Positions 51,501-59,979 are shown, counted from the first letter of the stretch. The stretch is 64,000 nucleotides of DNA from Fluviicola sp. (GCF_029266855.1 NZ_JAQSWB010000001.1:1054001-1118000); one strand, 5' to 3'. Numbers and translations are program-made. The notes: generated by a model not told the origin, from the letters alone.

Positions 51501-51594
51501 TTCAAAATGCAAAATTATTAATTCAAAAAGGGTAATTGAGACAATCATACTCCTCTTTTTAGTTTTGAATTTTGCATTTTTAATTTTGAATTGA
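51499..51594. repeat. Largest copy of the TTTTGAATTTTGCATTTT repeat
   Basis: Left words AATTCAAAATGCAAAATT and AATTCAAAA, right words TTTTGAATTTTGCATTTT and AATTTTGAATT, separated by about 30 bases. The whole can fold into a long A/T-rich hairpin. Confidence 0.6.
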
Positions 51595-51598
51595 TTAA

Positions 51599-52003
51599 AT
51601 GATGACTTCTCTGGAAACTGTACAGGCTTACTATGCTGCATTCAATTCCCGTAATTGGGAAAAAATGTTGTCTTTGGTTGATGAAAATATCACACATGAA
51701 CCCAACCAGGGAAAACCGCGTATCGGAAAAGCCCTGTTTACTGAATTTATGCAGCACATGGATTCCAGTTATGCCGAAACACTGAAGGACCTGGTTCTTT
51801 TTTCTTCTGCAACGGAAGGCAGGATAGCCGCAGAATTTGTCGTTCATGGAACGTATAAAAAAGCAGAAGAAGGTTTACCTCCGGCTCACGGACAATCGTA
51901 TGTGCTTCCCGCTGCGGCATTTTTAGAAGTTCGGAACGGGAAAATAAGCCGGGTAAGCACTTATTACAACCTGGAATTGTGGATCGAACTTGTTTCAAAA
52001 TAA
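51599..52003 (+). CDS. SnoaL/NTF2-like protein
   Basis: A 134-residue cytosolic cone-shaped alpha+beta barrel protein of the SnoaL/NTF2-like group: helix ETVQAYYAAFNSRNWEKMLSL at the start, then VDENITHEPNQGKPRIGK, and the closing strands GKISRVSTYYNLELW. These proteins range from isomerases to ligand binders; nothing here fixes the reaction. The acetyltransferase gene begins 3 bases after its stop, so they are probably co-expressed. Confidence 0.8.
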   Translation: MMTSLETVQAYYAAFNSRNWEKMLSLVDENITHEPNQGKPRIGKALFTEFMQHMDSSYAETLKDLVLFSSATEGRIAAEFVVHGTYKKAEEGLPPAHGQSYVLPAAAFLEVRNGKISRVSTYYNLELWIELVSK

Positions 52004-52006
52004 ACC

Positions 52007-52597
52007 ATGGAGCAATTGCGTCGTGAATTAGCCATTGGATTTGATATCGCAGAACTGATTCCTCAATTGGGACAACTTCGGATTGATGTATTTCAGGATT
52101 TTCCTTATTTGTACGCCGGCTCGCTGGAATATGAACAAAAATACCTGCAGGCTTATACTTTGAATCCGCTGAGCATGGCATTTTGTGTTTTCGATGGTGA
52201 TCAATTGGTTGGTGCAACTACCGGAATGCCCTTGAGCGCAAAATCAACCGACATTCAGCAACCCTTTATCGACCGAGGGCTAAATACCGATGAGATTTTC
52301 TATTTCGGGGAAAGTATTCTCTTACCGGATTACAGGGGTCGTGGAATCGGGCATCTCTTTTTTGATGTTCGGGAAAAACATGCATTGGAAAACGGCTTTA
52401 AAGTGACAGCATTCTGTTCCGTTGTCCGTCCGGATGATCATCCTTCACGTCCGGTTGCTTATCGGCCGAATAATGATTTCTGGAAAAAACGCGGCTATAT
52501 CGAGCAGGATTACTGTTGCCGGATGTCCTGGCAAGACAAAAATGAAGCGGAAGAAACCGAAAAAGAATTGCAGTTTTGGACCAAAGAATGGAAATAA
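52007..52597 (+). CDS. GNAT family acetyltransferase
   Basis: A 196-residue cytosolic acetyltransferase. The acetyl-CoA loop is LLPDYRGRGIGHLFFD near 105-120 (R-G-x-G-I/L-G pattern), after the beta strand EIFYFGESI. A C-terminal RPVAYRPNNDFWKKRGY is typical of GNATs acting on small molecules. Substrate unknown. Starts 3 bases after the NTF2-like gene. Confidence 0.85.
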   Translation: MEQLRRELAIGFDIAELIPQLGQLRIDVFQDFPYLYAGSLEYEQKYLQAYTLNPLSMAFCVFDGDQLVGATTGMPLSAKSTDIQQPFIDRGLNTDEIFYFGESILLPDYRGRGIGHLFFDVREKHALENGFKVTAFCSVVRPDDHPSRPVAYRPNNDFWKKRGYIEQDYCCRMSWQDKNEAEETEKELQFWTKEWK

Positions 52598-52658
52598 TGT
52601 AACTCCTCGCAATGGGAAACATGGAATTCTGCACTGTTTCTAATTAACAAATGATCCG

Positions 52659-53576
52659 ATGAAAAATCTATTTATATTATTCGTACTCCTCTTTAGTTTT
52701 GAGCAGCTTTATTGCCAGGGATCAATTACAGAAACCGAGAACCTGAATACATTGGGACTTTCAGGAAAGGTCAAAAGACTCTCGGAGACTTCCTACAATG
52801 CGAAGAAAACAACAGCCGGAATAGTCAAATCAAGCAAAGGCTGGCAATATGATTTTGAGAACGATTCCGAATCCTTCTTTGATACTCTGGGTAATTTAGT
52901 CCTTGAAAATAAAATACTTCCCAACAGAAAGGAAACCGCTTATTCCATTAAGTACGATAGCCTCAATCGAATTATAAGCGTCAACAGACTTGTCTATACC
53001 CATCGTTTCGTTTACGACTCATTGAACAGAATTGTCTCTTCTCAAAAGGAAAACAATCCCATTGGTAATACTTCAAAAACGGAAGCAGGTACTCAATTCA
53101 TTTATCACTACAATGCTGAAAATTTCTTATCCAAAATAGAATCCTTCGACCAATCCGGAGTTGCAATTGAAACATTTCAATATAACCAGTCCGGGAAAGT
53201 AATTTCGAGTGAATGGACCAAGGGAAATCACATCGAAACACATCAATACACATACAACGAAAACCAGTTACTGATCAGAGATGAATGGAAAAATAATGAG
53301 GAAGGCATCCTGGAGGTCACCACATTTACTTACAAAGACAAGGTGAAAACCCTGGAACACTGGGTCGATTACGAAGACGGAAAACCGGATGGTTCTATTG
53401 ATGACATCTTTGAAAAAGGAAACATTATTAAAACAGTGGAAGTAGATCCGGACGGGGTAATCGACGTTTTGGAATTGTGTACCTATCAATTTGATTCCAA
53501 GGGAAATTGGATCAAAAAGACGATCAATTGTAATGAGAAATACCATATGGTGGAACGCATCATTGAATACTACTGA
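52659..53576 (+). CDS. Secreted YD-repeat-like protein
   Basis: A 305-residue exported protein with a signal peptide (ending QLYCQG). The mature part has repeated strands such as YSIKYDSLNRIISVNRL, HRFVYDSLNRIVSSQ, FQYNQSGKVISSEW and HQYTYNENQLL, resembling the YD/RHS-type beta repeats common in Bacteroidota secreted proteins. No RHS core or toxin domain, and no sorting domain. Function unknown. Confidence 0.68.
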   Translation: MKNLFILFVLLFSFEQLYCQGSITETENLNTLGLSGKVKRLSETSYNAKKTTAGIVKSSKGWQYDFENDSESFFDTLGNLVLENKILPNRKETAYSIKYDSLNRIISVNRLVYTHRFVYDSLNRIVSSQKENNPIGNTSKTEAGTQFIYHYNAENFLSKIESFDQSGVAIETFQYNQSGKVISSEWTKGNHIETHQYTYNENQLLIRDEWKNNEEGILEVTTFTYKDKVKTLEHWVDYEDGKPDGSIDDIFEKGNIIKTVEVDPDGVIDVLELCTYQFDSKGNWIKKTINCNEKYHMVERIIEYY

Positions 53577-53633
53577 ATACCGGCTTTCAGTTCAACTTAC
53601 TGAAAACTTTCATTTTTCCACTAACTTACTCTC

Positions 53634-54998
53634 ATGAAAGAAATCCTGGAAAGACAACGAACATTTTTTAATTCGAACCGAACCAAAGATTTGGATTTCC
53701 GGATTGAAGAACTTCAGCGTCTCAAAACACTTTTATTGTCGAACCTGAATCGATTGAACGAAGCCATTTACGCTGATTTTGGCAAATCTCCTTTCGAGAC
53801 CTTTACGAATGAATTCGGGTTGGTCTTTCTGGACATCGATGAAGCCTGCAAAAAACTCAAATCCTGGGCAAAACGCAAACGGGTACGAACTAATTGGGTG
53901 AATTTCCCTGCCAAAAGTTACATCATCCCGGAACCTTTGGGTGTTTCCCTAATCATAGGAGCTTGGAATTATCCGTATCAATTATCACTTGCTCCTGCCA
54001 TAGCAGCAATTGCTGCCGGGAATACGGTCATTTTAAAACCAAGCGAATTACCTTCCCATACGAGTAAACTATTGGCTGAGCTTATCAACACCCATTTTGA
54101 TCCGGCTTTTTTCCACGTGGTAGAAGGAGGAGTTAATGAAACAACTGCTTTGCTGGAAGAGCGCTTTGACAAGATTTTCTTCACCGGCAGCACAACAGTC
54201 GGACGGATAGTTTACCTGGCTGCAGCACAACACCTCACTCCCGTAACTTTAGAATTGGGCGGGAAAAGTCCGGCTATTTTTACCGAAGGGGCAAACCTGC
54301 AAATGGGTATCCGGCGATTGATATGGGCAAAGTTCCTGAATGCCGGGCAAACATGCATTGCACCTGATTATGTGCTTCTTCCGAAATCAATCAGGGAGGA
54401 ATTTTTGCGCCTGGCGAAAGAAGAAATCGAACGTGCCTCCTACTCCATTGAGAACGGAAACTATGTTCAGATCATTAATGACCGGAATGTAAGTCGTCTA
54501 TCCCAATTGATAGACAGCAAAAAGGTTTATTCAGGCGGGAAAATTGATCAGGAGAAACGGATCATTGAACCCACTTTGATGCATGAAGTTACTTTTGACG
54601 ACCCGATCATGCAGGAAGAAATCTTCGGCCCGATCCTCCCAATCCTGACTTACGACACCCTGGCTGAAGCGATCAGTGAAATCAAAAAACGCGAAAAGCC
54701 ATTATCTTGTTATATTTTCACAGGTAATCCTGCCCTCAAAAACAAACTCCTGAATGAACTTTCATTTGGAGGAGGCGCAGTCAATGAAGCAATTATGCAC
54801 ATCTCGAATAGTCGTCTACCTTTTGGCGGTGTTGGGAATAGCGGAATGGGTTCCTATCATGGAGAAGCAGGCTTCAGAACGTTTTCGCATTATAAAAGTA
54901 TTTTGGAGAAAGCAAACTGGTTCGAAACAAAACTCAAGTATTCTCCCTACTCTGAGGGAAAACTGAAGTGGATTAAACGATTAATGGGCATGAAGTAA
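53634..54998 (+). CDS. Aldehyde dehydrogenase family protein
   Basis: A 454-residue NAD(P)-dependent dehydrogenase; the shorter length and the N-terminal RTFFNSNRTKDLDFR fit the class 3/fatty-aldehyde branch. Catalytic C241 is in NAGQTCIAPDY, general base E207 in LELGGKSPAI, and the Asn of the oxyanion hole in IGAWNYPYQLS near residue 108. LPFGGVGNSGMG closes the fold. There is no C-terminal membrane helix. Single gene. Confidence 0.93.
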   Translation: MKEILERQRTFFNSNRTKDLDFRIEELQRLKTLLLSNLNRLNEAIYADFGKSPFETFTNEFGLVFLDIDEACKKLKSWAKRKRVRTNWVNFPAKSYIIPEPLGVSLIIGAWNYPYQLSLAPAIAAIAAGNTVILKPSELPSHTSKLLAELINTHFDPAFFHVVEGGVNETTALLEERFDKIFFTGSTTVGRIVYLAAAQHLTPVTLELGGKSPAIFTEGANLQMGIRRLIWAKFLNAGQTCIAPDYVLLPKSIREEFLRLAKEEIERASYSIENGNYVQIINDRNVSRLSQLIDSKKVYSGGKIDQEKRIIEPTLMHEVTFDDPIMQEEIFGPILPILTYDTLAEAISEIKKREKPLSCYIFTGNPALKNKLLNELSFGGGAVNEAIMHISNSRLPFGGVGNSGMGSYHGEAGFRTFSHYKSILEKANWFETKLKYSPYSEGKLKWIKRLMGMK

Positions 54999-55106
54999 AT
55001 AAAATCGTTCAACCTGTGAATGATATAAAAAACTTACTGTTTCCCGTAGTGCTTTTTGTTTTCAAATGCCTTAACTTTCAAAAGACAGATCTTAAAAACA
55101 CGGATT

Positions 55107-55403
55107 ATGAGCGCAAAGAAATCAAAAAACACGGAGGAAAAGTCCAAAGAAGAATTTCCCGGATACCCGGTGTATCCTACCAGCGAAGATATTTATCACA
55201 CTGACAAGGAAGAAAAGGACCTTGATCCGGAAGATATCACTAAAAAGAAATCTTCAAATCAATCTTCTATCGATAAAAACTTGGATGTTCCCGGCTCTGA
55301 ATTGGACGATGAGCAGGAAGATATTGGAAATGAAGATGAAGAGAATAATTATTACAGCTTAGGTGGTGATGAGCACAATGACCTGGAAGAAGACAAAGGC
55401 TGA
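55107..55403 (+). CDS. Small acidic protein, conserved in Bacteroidota, unknown function
   Basis: 98 residues from ATG 55107 (MSAKKSKNTEEKSKEEFPG). It is hydrophilic and probably disordered, with the conserved EFPGYPVYPTSEDIY near 17-31 and a KDLDPEDITKK stretch, and an Asp/Glu-rich end. I recognise the PGYPxYPxSEDIY motif as recurring in small proteins of related bacteria, often near stress genes, but no function is known. A start at 55056 is possible but lacks the motif context. It lies at the edge of the stress-type cluster. Confidence 0.72.
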   Translation: MSAKKSKNTEEKSKEEFPGYPVYPTSEDIYHTDKEEKDLDPEDITKKKSSNQSSIDKNLDVPGSELDDEQEDIGNEDEENNYYSLGGDEHNDLEEDKG

Positions 55404-55494
55404 TTTAAGGATTCTGTTACCATTTCATAACGGAAGATGCCAGAAGAGTGTTTTGGATCGATTTGGTTAGGTTTGGAGGCGATCTAAACCAAGT

Positions 55495-56037
55495 CTAGAT
55501 CGTCTCCAAAGCGTTTCTTTTGTAATTGTACTTCAATTGCTTATAAAATGAAGGTGAAAATCCTGTGATCTTTTTAAACTGATTGGATAAATGTGCTACG
55601 CTGCTGTAATTAAGCTTATACGAAATCTCCGTCAAATTCATTTCATCGTACATTAAAAGCTCTTTTACGCGTTCCACTTTATTCATAATAATGAATTGCT
55701 GAATAGTGATTCCTTTTACTTTGGAAAACACATTCGACAAATAGGTGTAATCGTAATTCATCTTTTCACTGATGTAATCCGAATAATTCACTTTTGGTGT
55801 TTCATCCAGGTAGTGAATCATTTCGATGACTACTCCCTTGATTTGTTCGATCAGAATACTTGTTCTGTCCTCCAAAAGCTCCAATCCACATCTGGACAGA
55901 TTCCTTTTGAGTTTCTCCCGAACTTCTTCCGAGATATTCTCTCTGATCTCCACCATTCCCAACTCCACTTTAGCGGGATGCAAACCTAAGTTTGCCAGTT
56001 CTTCTTTCACGACTATCTTACAACGAAGACTTACCAT
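55495..56037 (-). CDS. AraC family transcriptional regulator
   Basis: 180 residues from ATG 56037. The C-terminal about 85 residues carry the two AraC helix-turn-helix units: MNKVERVKELLMYDEMNLTE with the first recognition helix, and KLNYSSVAHLSNQFKKITGF with the second. The N-terminal half (MVSLRCKIVVKEELANLGLH) looks like a small ferredoxin-fold (HMA-like) domain rather than the usual cupin; related regulators with this layout are common in Bacteroidota. Inducer unknown. It may control the adjacent minus-strand stress genes; this is inference from position. Confidence 0.82.
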   Translation of the reverse strand: MVSLRCKIVVKEELANLGLHPAKVELGMVEIRENISEEVREKLKRNLSRCGLELLEDRTSILIEQIKGVVIEMIHYLDETPKVNYSDYISEKMNYDYTYLSNVFSKVKGITIQQFIIMNKVERVKELLMYDEMNLTEISYKLNYSSVAHLSNQFKKITGFSPSFYKQLKYNYKRNALETI

Positions 56038-56272
56038 GTGTTTTATAAATAACTTCAAACCACTAAATTTTAAATTAATACTAATTCTACTTATTTAGTT
56101 ATTCAGGTCTCAAAAATTCAGGTAATCTTTATCAAATTGTATCCGCTATAAACTTTGTAATGCTTTTGAATTAATGTTAAGATATAACGAATAATCCTAG
56201 CAGCAAAACTCATTAGTTATATTTTATAATTATTTCACACTTTCTTAATTCCGCAATAAATACCATCCACAT

Positions 56273-56311
56273 AAAAAAAAGGCCATTCAACAAGAATCTT
56301 GTCGAATGGCC
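56273..56311 (-). terminator. Rho-independent terminator of the Lmo0937-like gene
   Basis: GGCCATTC (56281-56288) pairs with GAATGGCC (56304-56311), with an inner ACAAG/CTTGT. On the minus strand a run of eight T follows. It begins 21 bases after the stop at 56332. Confidence 0.88.
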
Positions 56312-56331
56312 TCTCCATATTTCAGGTATTG

Positions 56332-56484
56332 CTAATCTCTTCTACCAGGGATTAATTGGAGTACAATTGCAATTAATGCAATTACTAATATTAAATGGAA
56401 TAATCCTCCTGTATGGTAGCCAAAGTATCCGATGGCCCAACCTATTACTACAAGAATTGCTATAGTGCTCAAAATTGTTCTCAT
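56332..56484 (-). CDS. 50-residue Lmo0937-like membrane protein
   Basis: A short gene, 50 codons, that starts MRTILSTIAILVVIGWAIGY and ends VLQLIPGRRD. It has two membrane helices (about 4-20 and 27-45) separated by a FGYHTGG turn. This is the Lmo0937/DUF5670 pattern of tiny stress-associated membrane proteins. Support: own terminator, conserved pattern, hydrophobic profile. An inverted repeat TTCCGAAATCGGAA lies at 56514-56527, 30 bases upstream of the start. Confidence 0.85.
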   Translation of the reverse strand: MRTILSTIAILVVIGWAIGYFGYHTGGLFHLILVIALIAIVLQLIPGRRD

Positions 56485-56513
56485 GATCGTTGTTTTTAAA
56501 TGGTAAATACTAT

Positions 56514-56527
56514 TTCCGAAATCGGAA
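56514..56527. promoter_or_regulatory. Inverted repeat upstream of the Lmo0937-like gene
   Basis: TTCCGAAATCGGAA: TTCCGA and TCGGAA with a 2-base spacer. Possible operator; no matching copy elsewhere in the window. Confidence 0.35.
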
Positions 56528-56564
56528 CCCTGTTAGTCTGCAACTGATTTTTATTTTCATTTGA

Positions 56565-56594
56565 TAAAAAAAGAGTCCGCCCGATGGTGGACTC
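56565..56594 (-). terminator. Rho-independent terminator of the coiled-coil lipoprotein gene
   Basis: GAGTCC (56573-56578) with GGACTC (56589-56594) and inner CC/GG; on the minus strand a run of T follows. It begins 51 bases after the stop at 56646. Confidence 0.8.
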
Positions 56595-56645
56595 CTTCTT
56601 AAACCAATACTGAGAATAATTTATCCCAATCAATTGTTATTTGTA

Positions 56646-57083
56646 TTATTTTACGTTGTCTTTTCCTAAATCTCTAAAGGCTTTTCCAAGTTCGTCCATA
56701 TCATTATTGAACTCTCTTTTAAATTCCTGCCAGTTTTCTCTGTTGTTGCTTTTGTAATCTCTGATTCGAGCCTCCATTTCCTCATTGCGTTTTTGAAGTT
56801 CATCAATCCGTTCGTTTCTGCGTCGGATAGCTTCCGCCCTGTCGTTAATTCGCTGCTCTCTTAATCTGGCAATCTCCTCTTTGTTATTATCGATATCTGT
56901 TTGCATTGACTGCCGGTAATTTTCAACCTCCTCTGCGTATTCACGCTGTGCCTGGTCTAATTCTTCCTGTGCATCCCGAACATCCTCTGCAGCCTCATTC
57001 ACTTTCTCTGATTTCGTCTCGGTACAACTTGCAAGAATGATTACCAAAAGTGATAACCCCAAGCGGATTATTCTTCTTTTCAT
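56646..57083 (-). CDS. Coiled-coil lipoprotein
   Basis: 145 residues with a lipoprotein signal peptide (lipobox LASC, C20 as the lipidated cysteine). The rest is almost one long, highly charged helix (about 30-125, AAEDVRDAQEELDQAQREYA, KEEIARLREQRI) with heptad spacing, so a coiled coil at the envelope. Similar proteins in Bacteroidota accompany stress genes. No enzymatic residues. Single gene with its own terminator. Confidence 0.78.
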   Translation of the reverse strand: MKRRIIRLGLSLLVIILASCTETKSEKVNEAAEDVRDAQEELDQAQREYAEEVENYRQSMQTDIDNNKEEIARLREQRINDRAEAIRRRNERIDELQKRNEEMEARIRDYKSNNRENWQEFKREFNNDMDELGKAFRDLGKDNVK

Positions 57084-57207
57084 GACTATCTAGATTAACA
57101 ATGAAATTTTGTTTCCATCTACTACAAATATGCATGATGAGATAATTTAAACCCTTACACGATAAAAACAAATTGTTGCATATTTTACAGAATACGCTGG
57201 ATGTATC

Positions 57208-57238
57208 AAAAAAAGCGTTTGCCTTTCGACAAACGCTT
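57208..57238 (-). terminator. Rho-independent terminator of the CsbD-like gene
   Basis: AAGCGTTTG (57213-57221) and CAAACGCTT (57230-57238), 9 perfect base pairs with an 8-base loop; a T run follows on the minus strand. It begins 73 bases after the stop at 57311. Confidence 0.85.
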
Positions 57239-57310
57239 CTCTCTAGATAGAACCTAACAGTTACTATTAGTCAAATTAATAGTAATTGATGTTACATACC
57301 TAAATAAAAC

Positions 57311-58138
57311 CTATTCTTCGGTTCTGTTAATAATATTAATTACCTCATCACGCGATTTATTGAGTCGGGTTCCGATTTTATCCAATAACTGGTTTTCTTT
57401 TCCAGGTTCGAATTGTAAATCGGAATCTGTTAACTGGCTGTACTGCTCTTTCAATTTAGAAGATTGTTTTCCCCAGTTACCTGTAATTTCAAAAGGCGAA
57501 CTATTGTCCGAATCACTGGAAGCCTGGTTTGTGTTTCTGCTGGAACCTTGTTCCGATCCCTCCTGACCTGAACCATATTGACCACTCGAATCTTGTTGAC
57601 TACCGGAACCATACTGTCCGCTGGAGCCTTGATGACCACTGGACCCTTGTCCTGAATCTGGTTGACTGGAACCATATTGCCCGGAAGAACCCTGACCTGA
57701 ATTTTGTTGACCAGATCCCTGTCCCGAACCATACTGACCGGAAGAACTTTGTCCTGATCCCTCCTGCCCAAACTGTCCGGAACCTTGTGAACTTTGATGA
57801 CCGGTAGATCCTTGTCCTGAACCTTGTTGGTTTCCATATTGTCCTGATCCCTCCTGACCAAATTGTCCGGAACCTTGAGAACTTTGATGACCGGTGGATC
57901 CTTGTCCTGAACCTTGTTGGCCGGAAGATCCCTGTCCCGAACCATACTGACCGGAAGAACCTTGACCGGAGCCTTGCTGGCTGGATGAACCATGCTGACC
58001 GGTTGAGCTATGTTGACCGGAACTTTGCTGACTAGTGGAGCCTTGATTTGTTGTGCCTTGTTGACCGCTGGAGCCTTGCTGAGAAGGATTTTGACCTGAT
58101 CCTCCTTGATTTTGATTGTTTTCTTCTTTTGTCGACAT
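57311..58138 (-). CDS. Low-complexity Gly/Ser/Gln protein with CsbD-like C-terminus
   Basis: 275 residues, no signal peptide. Residues 1 to about 215 are almost only Gly, Ser and Gln in short words: SGQYGSGQ, GSGQGSSGQ, QQGSGQGSTGHQSSQGSGQF, with six GQYG and two GQFG motifs. A block of about 30 residues is repeated almost exactly (near 75-130). Residues from about 217 to 275 form a CsbD-like stress domain: GNWGKQSSKLKEQYSQLTDS, then KENQLLDKIGTRLNKSRDEV. The domain identification is from family memory (NW..LKGKLKE-type core). An unusual fusion: a disordered, prion-like segment attached to a general-stress domain. Confidence 0.75.
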   Translation of the reverse strand: MSTKEENNQNQGGSGQNPSQQGSSGQQGTTNQGSTSQQSSGQHSSTGQHGSSSQQGSGQGSSGQYGSGQGSSGQQGSGQGSTGHQSSQGSGQFGQEGSGQYGNQQGSGQGSTGHQSSQGSGQFGQEGSGQSSSGQYGSGQGSGQQNSGQGSSGQYGSSQPDSGQGSSGHQGSSGQYGSGSQQDSSGQYGSGQEGSEQGSSRNTNQASSDSDNSSPFEITGNWGKQSSKLKEQYSQLTDSDLQFEPGKENQLLDKIGTRLNKSRDEVINIINRTEE

Positions 58139-58250
58139 AACTATTATTTTTTAAGATTATTACCCTGTTTCTTACAAAGGTCTTTTCTTAACAGTTAAAT
58201 CTCATTACAGAAAACCGGTGTTTTTTTACATAAATCTCACTTCGAACAAC

Positions 58251-59099
58251 TTACTTCAAAAACTGACTTTTCACATACTCCAAATAATCCGATTGGGACG
58301 GCAAATCCGGAACATTACATTTTTGAAGATAAGGATAGATCTCTACAACCATGTTTTGCATGATTTCAAAATTATCGGCAGTTTTCGCTTCCTGGTAAGT
58401 CGTCATGAAATAATCATTGATCTTTCCAAGATAAGCATCCTGATTTTTCACATTTTCCTCGTCATTCAGGAATTGTTTACTCAAGGGTGATTTATAATCG
58501 TGAACTGCGCTCTTAAAGACTTGCAGCTCTACAGGATCTTTTAAATCCAGATCGGGATATTTCCGGTAGTATTCTGCTGCATATTTCCCTAATGAATCAT
58601 GTTCGTTTTCTGCTAATACCTTCACATATGCCTTTAAATCGTCTTGTTTCTTCTTAGACTTCAGATACGCTTTATTTGCAGTAAATACAGGATTTGCTTC
58701 CGGGTTTATGATGTCTTTTCCTTTTGAAAGTAATTGTTTTGCCTGCAAAGCTCCTACAACTTTTCCAACCAAATCTCCGCTGGCATTAAAATATAAAAGT
58801 GTCGGATAAGCACTGATACCATATTTCTGCATCACAGCCGGTCCGTCATTTTTCTCTCCGTCCAGTTTCAAAGAAATGAAATTCGCATTGTAATAAGCTG
58901 TTACTTCCGGATCAATAAAGGAAGTGGCCGCCATTTGTTTACAAGGTCCGCACCAGGTTGCATAAACATCTACAAACAATGGTTTTTTCGCCTGTTTTGC
59001 TTTTGCAAGTGCCTCATCCAATGTTCCATGTTCAAATTTAATTTGACCAAATGAACAAGTGCTGATCAATACTATTATGGTAAGGAATGTCAGTTTCAT
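58251..59099 (-). CDS. Secreted thioredoxin-fold protein
   Basis: 282 residues with a signal peptide (ending CSFGQ). A thioredoxin domain at about 25-135 has the active-site C50GPC53 in ATWCGPCKQM and the cis-proline of GISAYPTLLY. A C-terminal helical region of about 145 residues follows. The layout matches periplasmic thiol-disulphide oxidoreductases of the DsbD-gamma/TlpA-like type in Bacteroidota. Natural partner unknown. Confidence 0.87.
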   Translation of the reverse strand: MKLTFLTIIVLISTCSFGQIKFEHGTLDEALAKAKQAKKPLFVDVYATWCGPCKQMAATSFIDPEVTAYYNANFISLKLDGEKNDGPAVMQKYGISAYPTLLYFNASGDLVGKVVGALQAKQLLSKGKDIINPEANPVFTANKAYLKSKKKQDDLKAYVKVLAENEHDSLGKYAAEYYRKYPDLDLKDPVELQVFKSAVHDYKSPLSKQFLNDEENVKNQDAYLGKINDYFMTTYQEAKTADNFEIMQNMVVEIYPYLQKCNVPDLPSQSDYLEYVKSQFLK

Positions 59100-59230
59100 T
59101 TTTAAGATTTTTTGTTGAAGTTACGAAAAGACAAATATCAAGCCAAATTCGAAGTTCAAATAAAATAACTTGTCTTTGGATTGCTATTTTTTTACTTTGA
59201 AGCGATTTCTGAATTTCCCGAAATCCCAAT

Positions 59231-59246
59231 GTCCCAATATTGGGAC
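59231..59246. promoter_or_regulatory. Perfect 16-base palindrome in the thioredoxin gene upstream region
   Basis: GTCCCAATATTGGGAC is fully self-complementary. It lies 30 bases after the hemerythrin gene stop and 132 bases upstream of the thioredoxin gene start, both on the minus strand. No T run follows, so it is more like an operator than a terminator. Confidence 0.45.
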
Positions 59247-59276
59247 GAGGCTGATTATCATTCACTTACCCATCAA

Positions 59277-59948
59277 TCACCCTAACAAATGGATTTCCAG
59301 CTCCACCAAACGCGGCAAAAGTATGTCGTCTTCCAAAACTGCATGAACCGCAAGGTCTTTTTCAAAGTGCTCCAATTGAGTCAGAAAAATGCGGAAAGCC
59401 AAAGGTGTTTTCAATCCTGCAATATTCTCTGTAATCTTATTTCTTACCTCATTCAAATCTTCCTCCAGGTTGGAGTGATTTTCGAAGAACTGTTTCAGCG
59501 TAAAATTACCGAAGCGTTCGCGATCAATAGGTACTCCTGTTTTTTGAAATTCAAGTAATGATTGAATATAGGGAAACAGGAAAACTTCCTCATACTGAAT
59601 ATGGGCCACTAATTTTTTCTGATAGGAAATAAAGAAGCCGCACAACATCAACAATACATTATCTGAATTTGTCTGTTTACTGTATAAATTGTAGATGGAT
59701 TGCTCAATTTCCGGAAGCTTGGTGTTCAGGTAAACCCCATGTGATTTTTTGAGTGACCCCAGCAAATCTTGGATTGCTACTTCCTGGATCAGTTCTTTTG
59801 GAAATTCCGTAAGCCCTTCCCTGGCTAAATCTATCAACTGATTCAAAGCTTCTTCCGAAGAATTAAAAGCAGGCATATTATTCAAACGTTCATTCAACAA
59901 ACGGTTTGTCAAATCAGCCCCCAATTCAGTCTTTTGCTCTTGTTTCAT
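59277..59948 (-). CDS. RIC/YtfE-like hemerythrin di-iron protein
   Basis: 223 residues from ATG 59948 (MKQEQKTELG). An N-terminal helical segment is followed by a hemerythrin-like HHE domain with KSHGVYLNTKLPEIEQ, HIQYEEVFLFPYI, NHSNLEEDLNEV and HAVLEDDILLPRL, giving the His and Glu ligands of a di-iron site. The family (ScdA/YtfE/RIC) repairs iron-sulfur clusters after nitric oxide or oxidative damage; the N-terminal CXXC of ScdA is missing, so it is the shorter form. An inverted repeat sits at about -43 of its promoter. Confidence 0.82.
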   Translation of the reverse strand: MKQEQKTELGADLTNRLLNERLNNMPAFNSSEEALNQLIDLAREGLTEFPKELIQEVAIQDLLGSLKKSHGVYLNTKLPEIEQSIYNLYSKQTNSDNVLLMLCGFFISYQKKLVAHIQYEEVFLFPYIQSLLEFQKTGVPIDRERFGNFTLKQFFENHSNLEEDLNEVRNKITENIAGLKTPLAFRIFLTQLEHFEKDLAVHAVLEDDILLPRLVELEIHLLG

Positions 59949-59979
59949 TTTCAGTTGCGATTTGTAATAATCAGCTAAA

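Noticed and set aside
57451-57993. 180-codon open frame overlapping the CsbD-like gene in another frame of the same strand
   Set aside because: Long only because the repeat-rich gene lacks stop codons in a shifted frame; composition follows the repeat words.
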